20,478 nt of DNA. Origin: CAKOSP01 sp964549115. GTDB lineage: Bacteria > Bacillota_I > Bacilli_A > RF39 > UBA660. The translations under genes were made by a program, and so were the position numbers. The first letter of the stretch is position 1. Each line of letters opens with the position of its first letter. Below are positions 13,062 to 19,674 of the stretch, piece by piece. The notes under the pieces were generated by a model. The model was given only the letters and a program-made list of their open reading frames with translations. It ran no database searches and was not told the origin of the DNA. The DNA is taken from contig CAZJTX010000014.1 in the NCBI GenBank assembly GCA_964549115.1, forward strand, positions 1-20,478. Direction: 5' to 3'.

Positions 13062-14309
13062 ATGAAAAGAATTATTATTGAGGGGGGCCATAAATTAACC
13101 GGAACAATCAAAATAGGTGGCGCAAAGAATAGTGTTGTTGCACTTTTGCCTGCGGCATTACTATCAGATGAAGGAGCATATATTAGAAAAGTTCCTAATA
13201 TATCAGATAAAGATGCATTAGTACAAATTATGACACTTTTAGGAGCAGATGTGGAAGTAACTAAAACTACGGTAAAAGTAAATAGTAGTAAAGTAAAAAG
13301 TATTGCCATTCCGGAAGAATTAAGTAATAAATTAAGAGCATCGTATTATTTTATGGGTGTTCTTTTAGCAAGATATAAAAAAGTTCAAATTCATTTTCCT
13401 GGCGGGTGTAAAATAGGCGAAAGACCAATAGATTATCACTTGAAGGGATTTGAAAAACTTGGAGCAAAAATTAAAAAAGACGATTCTAAATATACTTTAA
13501 CTGCTAGAAAGTTGGTAGGATGTCCTATTAATTTAGAGTTTGCTTCGGTTGGGGCAACAATTAACATTATGTTCGCGGCAACAAGAGCTGAAGGAATAAC
13601 CACAATTAACAACGCCGCAAGAGAAGCGGAAATTATTAATGTAGCAGATTTTTTAAATAGTATGGGTGCAAAGATTTCAGGACAAGGAACGAGCACAATA
13701 ACCATTGAAGGAGTTAAATACTTAAAAAAAGGAAGTGCCGCTGTAATACCTGATAGAATTGAAGCTGGCACTTATGTTGTAGCAGGAGCATTACTAGGTA
13801 AAAACTTAAAAATAGAAGGAATAGAAAAAAATCATATTGGTGCGCTATTAAAGAAGTTGGACGATATGGGCATACCTTATGATTTAAATAAAGATAGTAT
13901 AACTATTAGTAAAGTAAGAAAAATAAAACCGATAAACGTAAAAACTTTGGTTTTTCCGGGTTTTCCAACAGATTTAGGTCAACCAATACAAGTGTTATTA
14001 ACTCAAGCAAGTGGAGCTTCGTTTTTTGAAGAAACAATATATGAAAATAGAATGGCTCACATAAAATACTTACAAATGATGAATGCTAATATAGAACATA
14101 CAAATATGAGAGCAAAAATAGTGGGGCCTACCAAATTAGTAGGAAGAGAAATAACAGCTCAAGACTTGAGGGGTGGAGCGGCATTAGTATTAGCAGGTTT
14201 AATAGCAGAAGGATTAACAATAGTTAATGACGCTGATCATATTTTAAGAGGATATGAACGAATAATAGAAAAACTTACAAATGTAGGAGCTAAGATTAAA
14301 ATAGAGTGA
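13062..14309 (+). CDS. murA: UDP-N-acetylglucosamine 1-carboxyvinyltransferase
   Basis: MurA transfers enolpyruvate from PEP to UDP-GlcNAc, the first committed step of peptidoglycan synthesis in the cytosol. GGAKNSVVALL (19-29) contains the substrate-binding Lys22-Asn23, and FPGGCKIGERPID (112-124) carries the catalytic Cys116, the fosfomycin target. The two-domain inside-out barrel length (415 residues) is normal. AAGGAG lies upstream, 8 bases after the phosphoesterase stop, so the two are probably co-transcribed. It ends in TGA. Its presence shows that the organism makes a cell wall, unlike true mycoplasmas. Confidence 0.97.
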   Translation: MKRIIIEGGHKLTGTIKIGGAKNSVVALLPAALLSDEGAYIRKVPNISDKDALVQIMTLLGADVEVTKTTVKVNSSKVKSIAIPEELSNKLRASYYFMGVLLARYKKVQIHFPGGCKIGERPIDYHLKGFEKLGAKIKKDDSKYTLTARKLVGCPINLEFASVGATINIMFAATRAEGITTINNAAREAEIINVADFLNSMGAKISGQGTSTITIEGVKYLKKGSAAVIPDRIEAGTYVVAGALLGKNLKIEGIEKNHIGALLKKLDDMGIPYDLNKDSITISKVRKIKPINVKTLVFPGFPTDLGQPIQVLLTQASGASFFEETIYENRMAHIKYLQMMNANIEHTNMRAKIVGPTKLVGREITAQDLRGGAALVLAGLIAEGLTIVNDADHILRGYERIIEKLTNVGAKIKIE

Positions 14310-14316
14310 TTAATTG

Positions 14317-14344
14317 TTGAAACATATACCAAATGTGATATAAT
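14317..14344 (+). promoter_or_regulatory. rpmE promoter
   Basis: TTGAAA (14317-14322), a 16-base spacer and TATAAT (14339-14344), preceded by TGA at 14336-14338 (extended -10). An AGGAGG site follows before the L31 start. Confidence 0.8.
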
Positions 14345-14377
14345 ACAAAAGATTGAAAAGAAGGACTAGGAGGCATA

Positions 14378-14590
14378 ATGAAAAAAGATATACATCCAGA
14401 AATAAAAGAATGTAACGTAACATGTGCGTGTGGTGCTACATTTACTACAAAATCAACAGTAGATAAAATGAACTTAGAAGTATGTAGTGAATGCCATCCA
14501 TTTTACACAGGAGTTGCAGGCAAAGTAAGAAAAGCTGGTAAAATAGAAAAATTTAATATAAAACACGGTTTAAAAAACGAAGATAAATAA
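14378..14590 (+). CDS. rpmE: Large ribosomal subunit protein L31, zinc-binding type
   Basis: L31 bridges the ribosomal subunits. The sequence starts MKKDIHPEIKE and has the four zinc cysteines in CAC (C16, C18) and CSEC (C36, C39), then HPFYTG, the family hallmark. The length of 70 residues is normal. The cysteine-bearing (C+) form is used in zinc-replete cells in species that have two paralogues. Its own promoter and a strong terminator make it a single-gene unit. Confidence 0.96.
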   Translation: MKKDIHPEIKECNVTCACGATFTTKSTVDKMNLEVCSECHPFYTGVAGKVRKAGKIEKFNIKHGLKNEDK

Positions 14591-14610
14591 ATGTAAAATT
14601 TTCGTTTTTT
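14572..14610 (+). terminator. rpmE terminator
   Basis: AAAAAACGAAGAT (14572-14584) pairs with ATTTTCGTTTTTT (14598-14610), with one G-T wobble and a 13-base loop, and ends in six T. The left arm overlaps the last L31 codons. Confidence 0.75.
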
Positions 14611-14611
14611 A

Positions 14612-14640
14612 TTGGAGTTAATTAATAAAATTAGTATAAT
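14612..14640 (+). promoter_or_regulatory. rpiB promoter
   Basis: TTGGAG (14612-14617), a 17-base spacer and TATAAT (14635-14640), right after the rpmE terminator. AGGAG follows before the ATG at 14659. Confidence 0.75.
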
Positions 14641-14658
14641 TAAAATAGGAGTGATTAA

Positions 14659-15102
14659 ATGAAAGTATTTGTAGCAGGAGACCACTTAGGCAATACTTTA
14701 GAAAAAGAAATTGTTAAATATTTACAAGAAAACGAAATAAAGGTAGAAGGGTCCAATTTAAAAACATACCCAACTGATGATTATCCTAACTTTGCTAAAG
14801 AGGTTTCAGAAAAAGTAGTTGAAAATAATGGTTTAGGAATATTAATTTGTGGTAATGGAATTGGGATGAGTATTGCTGCAAACAAATTTAAAGGCATAAG
14901 AGCTGCTAGAGTACTAACTGTTGATGATGCTTTTAAGGCTAAAAACCATAATGGTGCAAACGTTATTACTCTAGACTCAAATACCCCAACAGATATTGTT
15001 AAGGGCATAGTAGATGCGTTTATAACAACAAAAACACCTGAAGAAGAAAGACATTTAAGACGTATCCAGTTAATAAAGGATATAGAAAATAATGAATTAT
15101 AA
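14659..15102 (+). CDS. rpiB: Ribose-5-phosphate isomerase B (RpiB/LacAB family)
   Basis: The enzyme interconverts ribulose-5-phosphate and ribose-5-phosphate in the pentose phosphate pathway. The N-terminal AGDHLG (6-11) matches the (S)DHAG phosphate/sugar loop. The catalytic cysteine is C64 in LICGNGIGMSIAANKFKGIRAA, and NHNGANV (96-102) carries the ring-opening histidine. The family usually has CGTG where this has CGNG. The length of 147 is typical. Related LacA/LacB galactose-6-phosphate isomerases cannot be excluded by sequence alone, but a single-subunit gene beside housekeeping genes favours RpiB. Confidence 0.9.
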   Translation: MKVFVAGDHLGNTLEKEIVKYLQENEIKVEGSNLKTYPTDDYPNFAKEVSEKVVENNGLGILICGNGIGMSIAANKFKGIRAARVLTVDDAFKAKNHNGANVITLDSNTPTDIVKGIVDAFITTKTPEEERHLRRIQLIKDIENNEL

Positions 15103-15277
15103 AATATATTTTTATATTTTCTTCACATTTGTGTCCGCAATTGGGTTATCAGGCATAAATGTTAATTCAATAATTAAAAAAAACAAGAAGGTAGAAGCAA
15201 CAATTTTAATGATGAGTTTAAGTTTTATAATGGGATACATATTAACAGAGTTTGTATTTGGTTTTTTTAATAAATAA
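15092..15277 (+). CDS. Small membrane protein, DUF1146 (YwzB)-like
   Basis: This 61-residue protein has two hydrophobic segments (about 4-22 and 36-58) separated by a basic loop IIKKNKKVEA, so it should span the membrane twice with the loop inside. The pattern ALSGI-like (GLSGINVNSIIKK), a short loop, and LSFIMGYILTEFV matches the DUF1146/YwzB family. In Bacillus, ywzB lies near murAA and the atp operon, and here murA is about 0.8 kb upstream. Function unknown. AAAGGA precedes the ATG, and the gene overlaps the rpiB end by 11 bases, indicating coupling. Confidence 0.6.
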   Translation: MNYKIYFYIFFTFVSAIGLSGINVNSIIKKNKKVEATILMMSLSFIMGYILTEFVFGFFNK

Positions 15278-15287
15278 GTGTTATAAT
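15258..15287 (+). promoter_or_regulatory. hpf promoter
   Basis: TTGGTT (15258-15263), an 18-base spacer and TATAAT (15282-15287), with TGT before the -10. It starts inside the end of the preceding small membrane gene. Confidence 0.6.
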
Positions 15288-15307
15288 TTTTATAAGGAGT
15301 GATTATA

Positions 15308-15838
15308 ATGAAATTAAATATACGTGGGGATAAAATAAAAATAACTAAGGCGATTGATGACTATATTTGTGATAAAATATGTAAATTAGATAGATATTTT
15401 GAAAAACAAGATGAAATAAATGCTTTTGTGAAAGTTTCGGTAAAAAATAATAGACAATCAATCGAGGTTACTATACCAACTAAAAACTTTACTATAAGAG
15501 CGGAAGAAGATGATAATGACTTATATACTGCTATTGATTTAGTTGTGGACAAACTAGATAGACAAATTAAGAAAAACAAGAGTAAGTTATTAAATAGGTA
15601 TAAAGACGTTGAGTCGTTTGAGATGAAACTAGACTTTGAACATGATGAAGAAGAAACTGTTGATAAAATAGTTAAAAGAAAAACATTGGAAAGTAAGCCA
15701 ATGGATGAAGAAGAAGCCATGCTTCAAATGGAACTGGTAGATCATGATTTCTTTGTTTTTAAAAACATTGATGAAGAGTGTGTATCAGTTTTATATAAAA
15801 GAAAAGATGGCAAATTAGGAATTATAAATATTAAATAA
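15308..15838 (+). CDS. hpf: Ribosome hibernation promoting factor, long form
   Basis: Long HPF joins two 70S ribosomes into inactive 100S dimers in stationary phase or stress. The N-terminal RaiA/YfiA domain (about 1-105, MKLNIRGDKIKITKAIDDYI onward) binds the decoding region. An acidic linker follows, then the C-terminal dimerisation domain (about 120-176) with KPMDEEEAMLQMELVDHDFF and the ending YKRKDGKLGIINIK, which is diagnostic. I choose ATG 15308 because AAGGAG lies at 15293-15298. An in-frame GTG at 15299 directly follows that site and is too close. The length of 176 residues is near normal. Confidence 0.95.
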   Translation: MKLNIRGDKIKITKAIDDYICDKICKLDRYFEKQDEINAFVKVSVKNNRQSIEVTIPTKNFTIRAEEDDNDLYTAIDLVVDKLDRQIKKNKSKLLNRYKDVESFEMKLDFEHDEEETVDKIVKRKTLESKPMDEEEAMLQMELVDHDFFVFKNIDEECVSVLYKRKDGKLGIINIK

Positions 15839-15871
15839 TTAACAATGATAAAAACGAGTAAATTGAATGTA

Positions 15872-16028
15872 ATATAAAGAGAGTTGATGGTGGTGCAAAT
15901 CAATTATTACTACAATTGAAGATGATTTTTGGAGTTAATTCGCTATAAAGCGTTAAAAATTAAGAGCATGTAAATCATGAATTAAGGTGGTACCGCGGGA
16001 AAACCCGTCCTTAGTTTATGATTTTTTT
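15872..16028 (+). promoter_or_regulatory. T-box riboswitch, methionine specificity, upstream of dut-metG
   Basis: The T-box core GGTGGTACCGCG (15986-15997) is exact. Upstream is a short stem I with the AGAGAG motif (about 15876-15882) and GGTGGTGCAAA. The expected specifier context GAAG-ATG-A followed by TTTTTGGAGT places the specifier codon ATG at 15922-15924, matching tRNA-Met. The UGGU bulge would pair with the tRNA end, with U facing an A discriminator as in tRNA-Met. Uncharged tRNA-Met should stabilise the antiterminator and allow read-through. A clear promoter upstream was not identified. Confidence 0.9.
15974..16028 (+). terminator. Regulated terminator of the methionine T-box
   Basis: The arms 15974-15987 and 16009-16022 pair over 14 positions with two wobbles. 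An inner CGGG-AAAA-CCCG stem (15996-16007) caps them, and seven T follow (16022-16028). The left arm overlaps the T-box core, so terminator and antiterminator exclude each other. Confidence 0.85.
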
Positions 16029-16039
16029 GTGGAGGTAGT

Positions 16040-16519
16040 ATGAGAAAATTTGAAAAAGTAAGTGAAAAACAATTTATTAAGGATACTGGTTTAACACGAG
16101 AGGTTTATAATGGTATAACTTTACCAACAAGAAAAACAGTAGACAGCGCAGGTTATGATTTTATTTCTTATCAAGATATAATTATAAAACCAAAAGAAAT
16201 TGTTAAAATACCAACAGGTATAAAAGTAGATATGAATAAAGGGGAAGTTTTATTTATTGTAGTTAGAAGTAGTATGGGTTTTAAATATAATTTGAGACTG
16301 TGCAACCAAGTAGGAATAATAGATAGAGATTATTACAATAATGAAGGTAATGAAGGACATATATTTGTCGCATTACAAAATGAAGGGGAAAAAGAAATAA
16401 TTATAAAAAAAGATGAAGCCTATGTACAAGGCATTATTCTTAAATATTACACGACAAATGAAGAAGTGAAAGAAATAAGAAAAGGTGGCATAGGCAGCAC
16501 AAATAAGGAGGAAAAATGA
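16040..16519 (+). CDS. dut: dUTP diphosphatase (trimeric dUTPase)
   Basis: It hydrolyses dUTP to dUMP and pyrophosphate, keeping uracil out of DNA and feeding dTMP synthesis. Motifs seen are AGYDF (37-41, motif 1), VVRSSMG (74-80, motif 2), GIIDRDYYNNEGNEG (92-106, motif 3, with the uracil-binding tyrosine and catalytic Asp) and RKGGIGSTN (147-155, motif 5 P-loop-like tail). The YYNNEGNEGHI insertion resembles the Bacillus/phage-type dUTPases more than the E. coli one. The length is 159 residues. It is the first gene after the Met T-box and overlaps metG by ATGA, so it should rise when methionine is short. Confidence 0.93.
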   Translation: MRKFEKVSEKQFIKDTGLTREVYNGITLPTRKTVDSAGYDFISYQDIIIKPKEIVKIPTGIKVDMNKGEVLFIVVRSSMGFKYNLRLCNQVGIIDRDYYNNEGNEGHIFVALQNEGEKEIIIKKDEAYVQGIILKYYTTNEEVKEIRKGGIGSTNKEEK

Positions 16520-18039
16520 AAACATATTATATAACTACACCTATATATTATCCAAGCGAAAAATTTCATATAGGGCATTGTTATACAACTATAATTGCAG
16601 ATTCTTTAGCAAGATATAAAAAACTATCCGGTTATGATGTGTTTTTTCAAACTGGATCGGATGAACATGGAGAAAAAATAGCTAAAAGAGCAGAAGAAGC
16701 TAATAAAACACCAAAAGATTATGTTGATGTTATTATTGATGATGCAAAAGATTTGTGGAAACAACTTGATATTGAATATGATTACTTTATTAGAACAACA
16801 GATGAGGATCATGTAAAAAGAGTCCAAAAGATATTTGAAATATTATATAACAATGGAGATATATACAAAGGAACGTATAAAGGACTTTATTGTGTTCCTT
16901 GTGAATCTTTTTGGACAGACAAAGATTTAATAGAAGGTAAGTGTCCAGATTGTAATAGAGAAGCAAAGGAAGTAGAAGAAGAAACATATTTTTTCAAATT
17001 AAGTAAATATCAAGCTTTTTTAGAAGAACTATACAAAAGAGAGGACTTTATATTACCGAAATCAAGACGAAATGAATTATATAATAATTTTGTAAAACCA
17101 GGTTTAGAAGATATAAGCGTTACAAGAACTACATCTAAGTGGGGAATAGAAGTACCTTTTGATAAAGAACACACTATTTATGTATGGATAGATGCTCTTT
17201 CAAACTATATTACATCTTTGGGTTATCCTGATAACCCAGACTTGGGCTTTAATAAGTATTGGCCTGTAGATTTACACCTAGTAGGTAAAGAAATTACTAG
17301 ATTTCATGCTATTATATGGCCCGCATTATTAAAAGCTCTAGATATAGAAATTCCAAAACAAATATTTGCTCACGGATGGTTATTAATTGAGGGAGGCAAA
17401 ATATCTAAATCAATTGGTAATTATGAAGACCCTAGAATATATATAGAAAAATTTGGAGTAGACGCTGTAAGATACTATATTTTAAAGGAAGTAAAACTGG
17501 GATCAGATGGTAATTTCTCAGTTGATGCTCTAATAAATTTAACAAATAGTGATTTAGTTAATACTTTAGGAAACTTAGTAACAAGAACAGTATCAATGAT
17601 ACATAAATATTTTGATGGCAATTTAAAATATGTATTAAAAGAAGAAAGTTTAGACAAAGATTTAATAAACAATATTAATAATTTGTATAAAGAAGTTGAT
17701 AAAAAAATAAACAATTTACAAATTAGTGAAGCTTTAGAAATTATATTAGATAATTTACATAAAACAAATAAGTATATAGATGAAACTACCCCTTGGATAC
17801 TGGGTAAAGACGAATCTAGTCATGATAGATTAAGCACTGTATTATATAACATATTAGAAAGTATTAGAGTTTCAAGTATACTACTTAAAGCATTTGTACC
17901 TAACTTAAGTGATGAAATATTAAGTGCACTTAATACAGATAAAACAACATTTAATGATTTATCTTTTGGTTTGTTAGATAAAGACTTATCGTTAGATGAA
18001 CCAAAAATAATATATAAAAGAATAGAAAAAGATGAATAA
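16516..18039 (+). CDS. metG: Methionyl-tRNA synthetase
   Basis: MetG charges tRNA-Met with methionine using ATP. The class I signatures are HIGH (18-21) and KISKS (about 294-298, in GGKISKSIGN). A zinc-binding insertion CVPC...CPDC (about residues 126-149) marks the zinc-bearing group. The anticodon-binding helical domain (about 360-500) completes the protein. It stops at 507 residues and lacks the C-terminal EMAP-like tRNA-binding domain found in the longer Bacillus enzyme. AAGGAGG precedes the start inside dut. The upstream Met T-box independently confirms specificity. Confidence 0.97.
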   Translation: MKTYYITTPIYYPSEKFHIGHCYTTIIADSLARYKKLSGYDVFFQTGSDEHGEKIAKRAEEANKTPKDYVDVIIDDAKDLWKQLDIEYDYFIRTTDEDHVKRVQKIFEILYNNGDIYKGTYKGLYCVPCESFWTDKDLIEGKCPDCNREAKEVEEETYFFKLSKYQAFLEELYKREDFILPKSRRNELYNNFVKPGLEDISVTRTTSKWGIEVPFDKEHTIYVWIDALSNYITSLGYPDNPDLGFNKYWPVDLHLVGKEITRFHAIIWPALLKALDIEIPKQIFAHGWLLIEGGKISKSIGNYEDPRIYIEKFGVDAVRYYILKEVKLGSDGNFSVDALINLTNSDLVNTLGNLVTRTVSMIHKYFDGNLKYVLKEESLDKDLINNINNLYKEVDKKINNLQISEALEIILDNLHKTNKYIDETTPWILGKDESSHDRLSTVLYNILESIRVSSILLKAFVPNLSDEILSALNTDKTTFNDLSFGLLDKDLSLDEPKIIYKRIEKDE

Positions 18040-18466
18040 ATTATATTTTGTAGATACACATGCTCATATAACTAAAAAAGATTATAAAGACATTGATAAA
18101 GTAGTTTATGATGCTTTTTCTAATGGCGTTGAATATATTATTAACTCAGGCAGTGATGCTAGATCCAATAAAGAAATATTAAAGTTAAGTAAAAAATATA
18201 AAAATATGTATATTACACTAGGAATACATCCTCATGAAGCAAATAATTATAAAGAAAAAGACATTTTATTTATTAAAAAGCATTTAAATAATAAAAAAGT
18301 TGTAGCAATAGGAGAAATAGGATTAGATTATCATTATGGTAAGGATACAAAGAAAGAACAAATAAAATTATTTGAACGTCAATTACAAATAGCCGAAGAA
18401 AATAATCTACCTGTTGTAATCCATGCTAGAGATTCTCATGAAGATATATTAAATTGTCTTAAAAAG
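18032..18466 (+). CDS. tatD: TatD-family metal-dependent deoxyribonuclease (C-terminus lost in gap)
   Basis: This is a TIM-barrel metal hydrolase. It has DTHAHI (8-13), GIHPHEA (69-75), the metal-binding Glu in VAIGEIGLDYHYG and VVIHARDSHEDIL (about 129-141). Family members are about 255 residues and 145 are visible before the 100-N gap, so about 110 residues, including the later His and Asp ligands, are hidden. It overlaps metG by 8 bases. The order metG-tatD-3D protein-ksgA copies the Bacillus metS-yabD-yabE-(rnmV)-ksgA block. Truncation is from assembly and says nothing about function. Confidence 0.93.
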
Positions 18467-18566
18467 NNNNNNNNNNNNNNNNNNNNNNNNNNNNNNNNNN
18501 NNNNNNNNNNNNNNNNNNNNNNNNNNNNNNNNNNNNNNNNNNNNNNNNNNNNNNNNNNNNNNNNNN
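18467..18566. other. Assembly gap of exactly 100 N between tatD and the 3D-domain gene
   Basis: This is a placeholder gap. It must hide about 330 bases of tatD plus the N-terminal part of the next protein, so the true gap is much larger than 100 bases. Confidence 0.95.
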
Positions 18567-18875
18567 TATAATTGTCCTCGTTGTACTGGTAGACTAGCTT
18601 GTATGAGTAAACTAGATTTATCTGATGGTTTAACAACATATTATGATAAAGATTATGGAGAAGTTAGAATTATAGCTTCGTCTAAGCATTTAAAGTGTGG
18701 ATCTATTATTAAATTTGACTCTAAAAGAGTGTCAGATGAACCAGTTATTGGAATAGTGTTAGATAGAGGCATGTTAGGTACTGATATTGATATTTTAGTC
18801 GAAGATTACGATACCGCTATTAAAAATATTGGACGTAGTTCAGTAACATATGAAGTATTAAGATTTGGATATTAA
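18567..18875 (+). CDS. 3D-domain protein (YabE/YuiC-like cell-wall hydrolase), N-terminus lost in gap
   Basis: The frame is open from the gap edge: YNCPRCTG, then SDGLTTYYDKDYGEVRIIAS, then VLDRGMLGTDIDILVEDYDTA. This matches the 3D domain, a double-psi barrel of bacterial cell-wall lytic proteins such as YabE and RpfB-like factors, normally secreted. The ATG at 18603 lies inside the domain and is not the real start. In the family the stretch after the tyrosines usually reads IAxDxxIPLG with one of the three aspartates. Here it reads IIASSKHLKCG, so that Asp appears replaced by Ser. The position between tatD and ksgA fits yabE. No rnmV gene lies between it and ksgA. Confidence 0.75.
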   Translation, partial: YNCPRCTGRLACMSKLDLSDGLTTYYDKDYGEVRIIASSKHLKCGSIIKFDSKRVSDEPVIGIVLDRGMLGTDIDILVEDYDTAIKNIGRSSVTYEVLRFGY

Positions 18876-18876
18876 A

Positions 18877-19644
18877 ATGAGACCTAAAAAAAATCTTGGA
18901 CAGAACTTTTTAATAGACAAAAACATAATAAATAAGATAAATGAATCATTTGAAGTAAATTCAAATGATTTAATTTTGGAAATAGGCCCAGGAAAAGGCT
19001 ATTTAACTGAATATTTATTAAAAAAAGAAGGATTTTATATAGGAATAGAGTTAGATAGAAGAATGGAATCTATTTTAAGCAAATTTATAAATATTAAAAC
19101 AACATTTATTTATGAAGACTTTTTAAAAGTGAACCTGGATAATATACTAAATAAATATAAATATGATAACTTACACATAGTAGGAAACTTACCTTATTAC
19201 ATAACAACCCCAATTATTTCTAAAATATTAAAAAACAACACAAAATTTACAACTATGACTATCATGGTTCAAAAAGAAGTGGGAGAAAGGTTCCTAGCCA
19301 AACCTAAAACTAAAGCTTATGGTTACTATACAGTATTATTGCAAAATCACTTTAATATAACCAAAGTAACGGACGTTTCCAATACATCATTCAAACCTAT
19401 TCCCCAAGTTAATAGTACTGTTTTACAGTTTACATTAAAAGATAATATTAATTATGATGGAAATTTTGATAAATTTATAAAACTAATGTTTCAAAATAAA
19501 AGAAAGACATTAAAAAACAATTTAAAAGATTATGATTTTAACAAAATAAAAGACACATTATTAGAAAACAATTTAAATGAAAATGTAAGAGCAGAAGAGT
19601 TAAATATTGATATAATAAAAGAAATATATTCAATTGTAAGTTAA
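18877..19644 (+). CDS. ksgA: 16S rRNA (adenine(1518)-N6/adenine(1519)-N6)-dimethyltransferase
   Basis: KsgA dimethylates two adjacent adenines in the terminal loop of 16S rRNA. It begins MRPKKNLGQNFLID, the family N-terminus, which supports ATG 18877 over an in-frame TTG at 18865. The SAM motif LEIGPGKGYLTEYLL (about 35-49) and the catalytic NLPYYITTPI follow. The C-terminal helical domain ends at residue 255, slightly shorter than in Bacillus. The start is one base after the 3D gene stop, with only a weak GGA upstream, so translation is probably coupled. Confidence 0.96.
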   Translation: MRPKKNLGQNFLIDKNIINKINESFEVNSNDLILEIGPGKGYLTEYLLKKEGFYIGIELDRRMESILSKFINIKTTFIYEDFLKVNLDNILNKYKYDNLHIVGNLPYYITTPIISKILKNNTKFTTMTIMVQKEVGERFLAKPKTKAYGYYTVLLQNHFNITKVTDVSNTSFKPIPQVNSTVLQFTLKDNINYDGNFDKFIKLMFQNKRKTLKNNLKDYDFNKIKDTLLENNLNENVRAEELNIDIIKEIYSIVS

Positions 19645-19662
19645 ATCCGCTTATGATACAAT
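19634..19662 (+). promoter_or_regulatory. Promoter of the large surface-protein gene, nearly leaderless
   Basis: TTGTAA (19634-19639), a 17-base spacer and TACAAT (19657-19662), with TG extension at 19654-19655. The start should fall near 19669, only about six bases before the ATG, and no Shine-Dalgarno is present. The -35 and -10 boxes lie in an inverted repeat, AATTGTA (19632-19638)/TACAATT (19657-19663). Confidence 0.6.
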
Positions 19663-19674
19663 TAATTTGATATT

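Noticed and set aside
7927..14309. Mycoplasma-type code with TGA as tryptophan
   Set aside because: rsmG and murA end at TGA in the expected places, and tryptophans in conserved positions are TGG.
15361..15720. 119-codon serine-rich open frame on the minus strand
   Set aside because: Lies wholly opposite hpf, has no ribosome site, and its composition is the complement of an acidic/lysine-rich gene. The other minus-strand frames in the window are rejected for the same reason.
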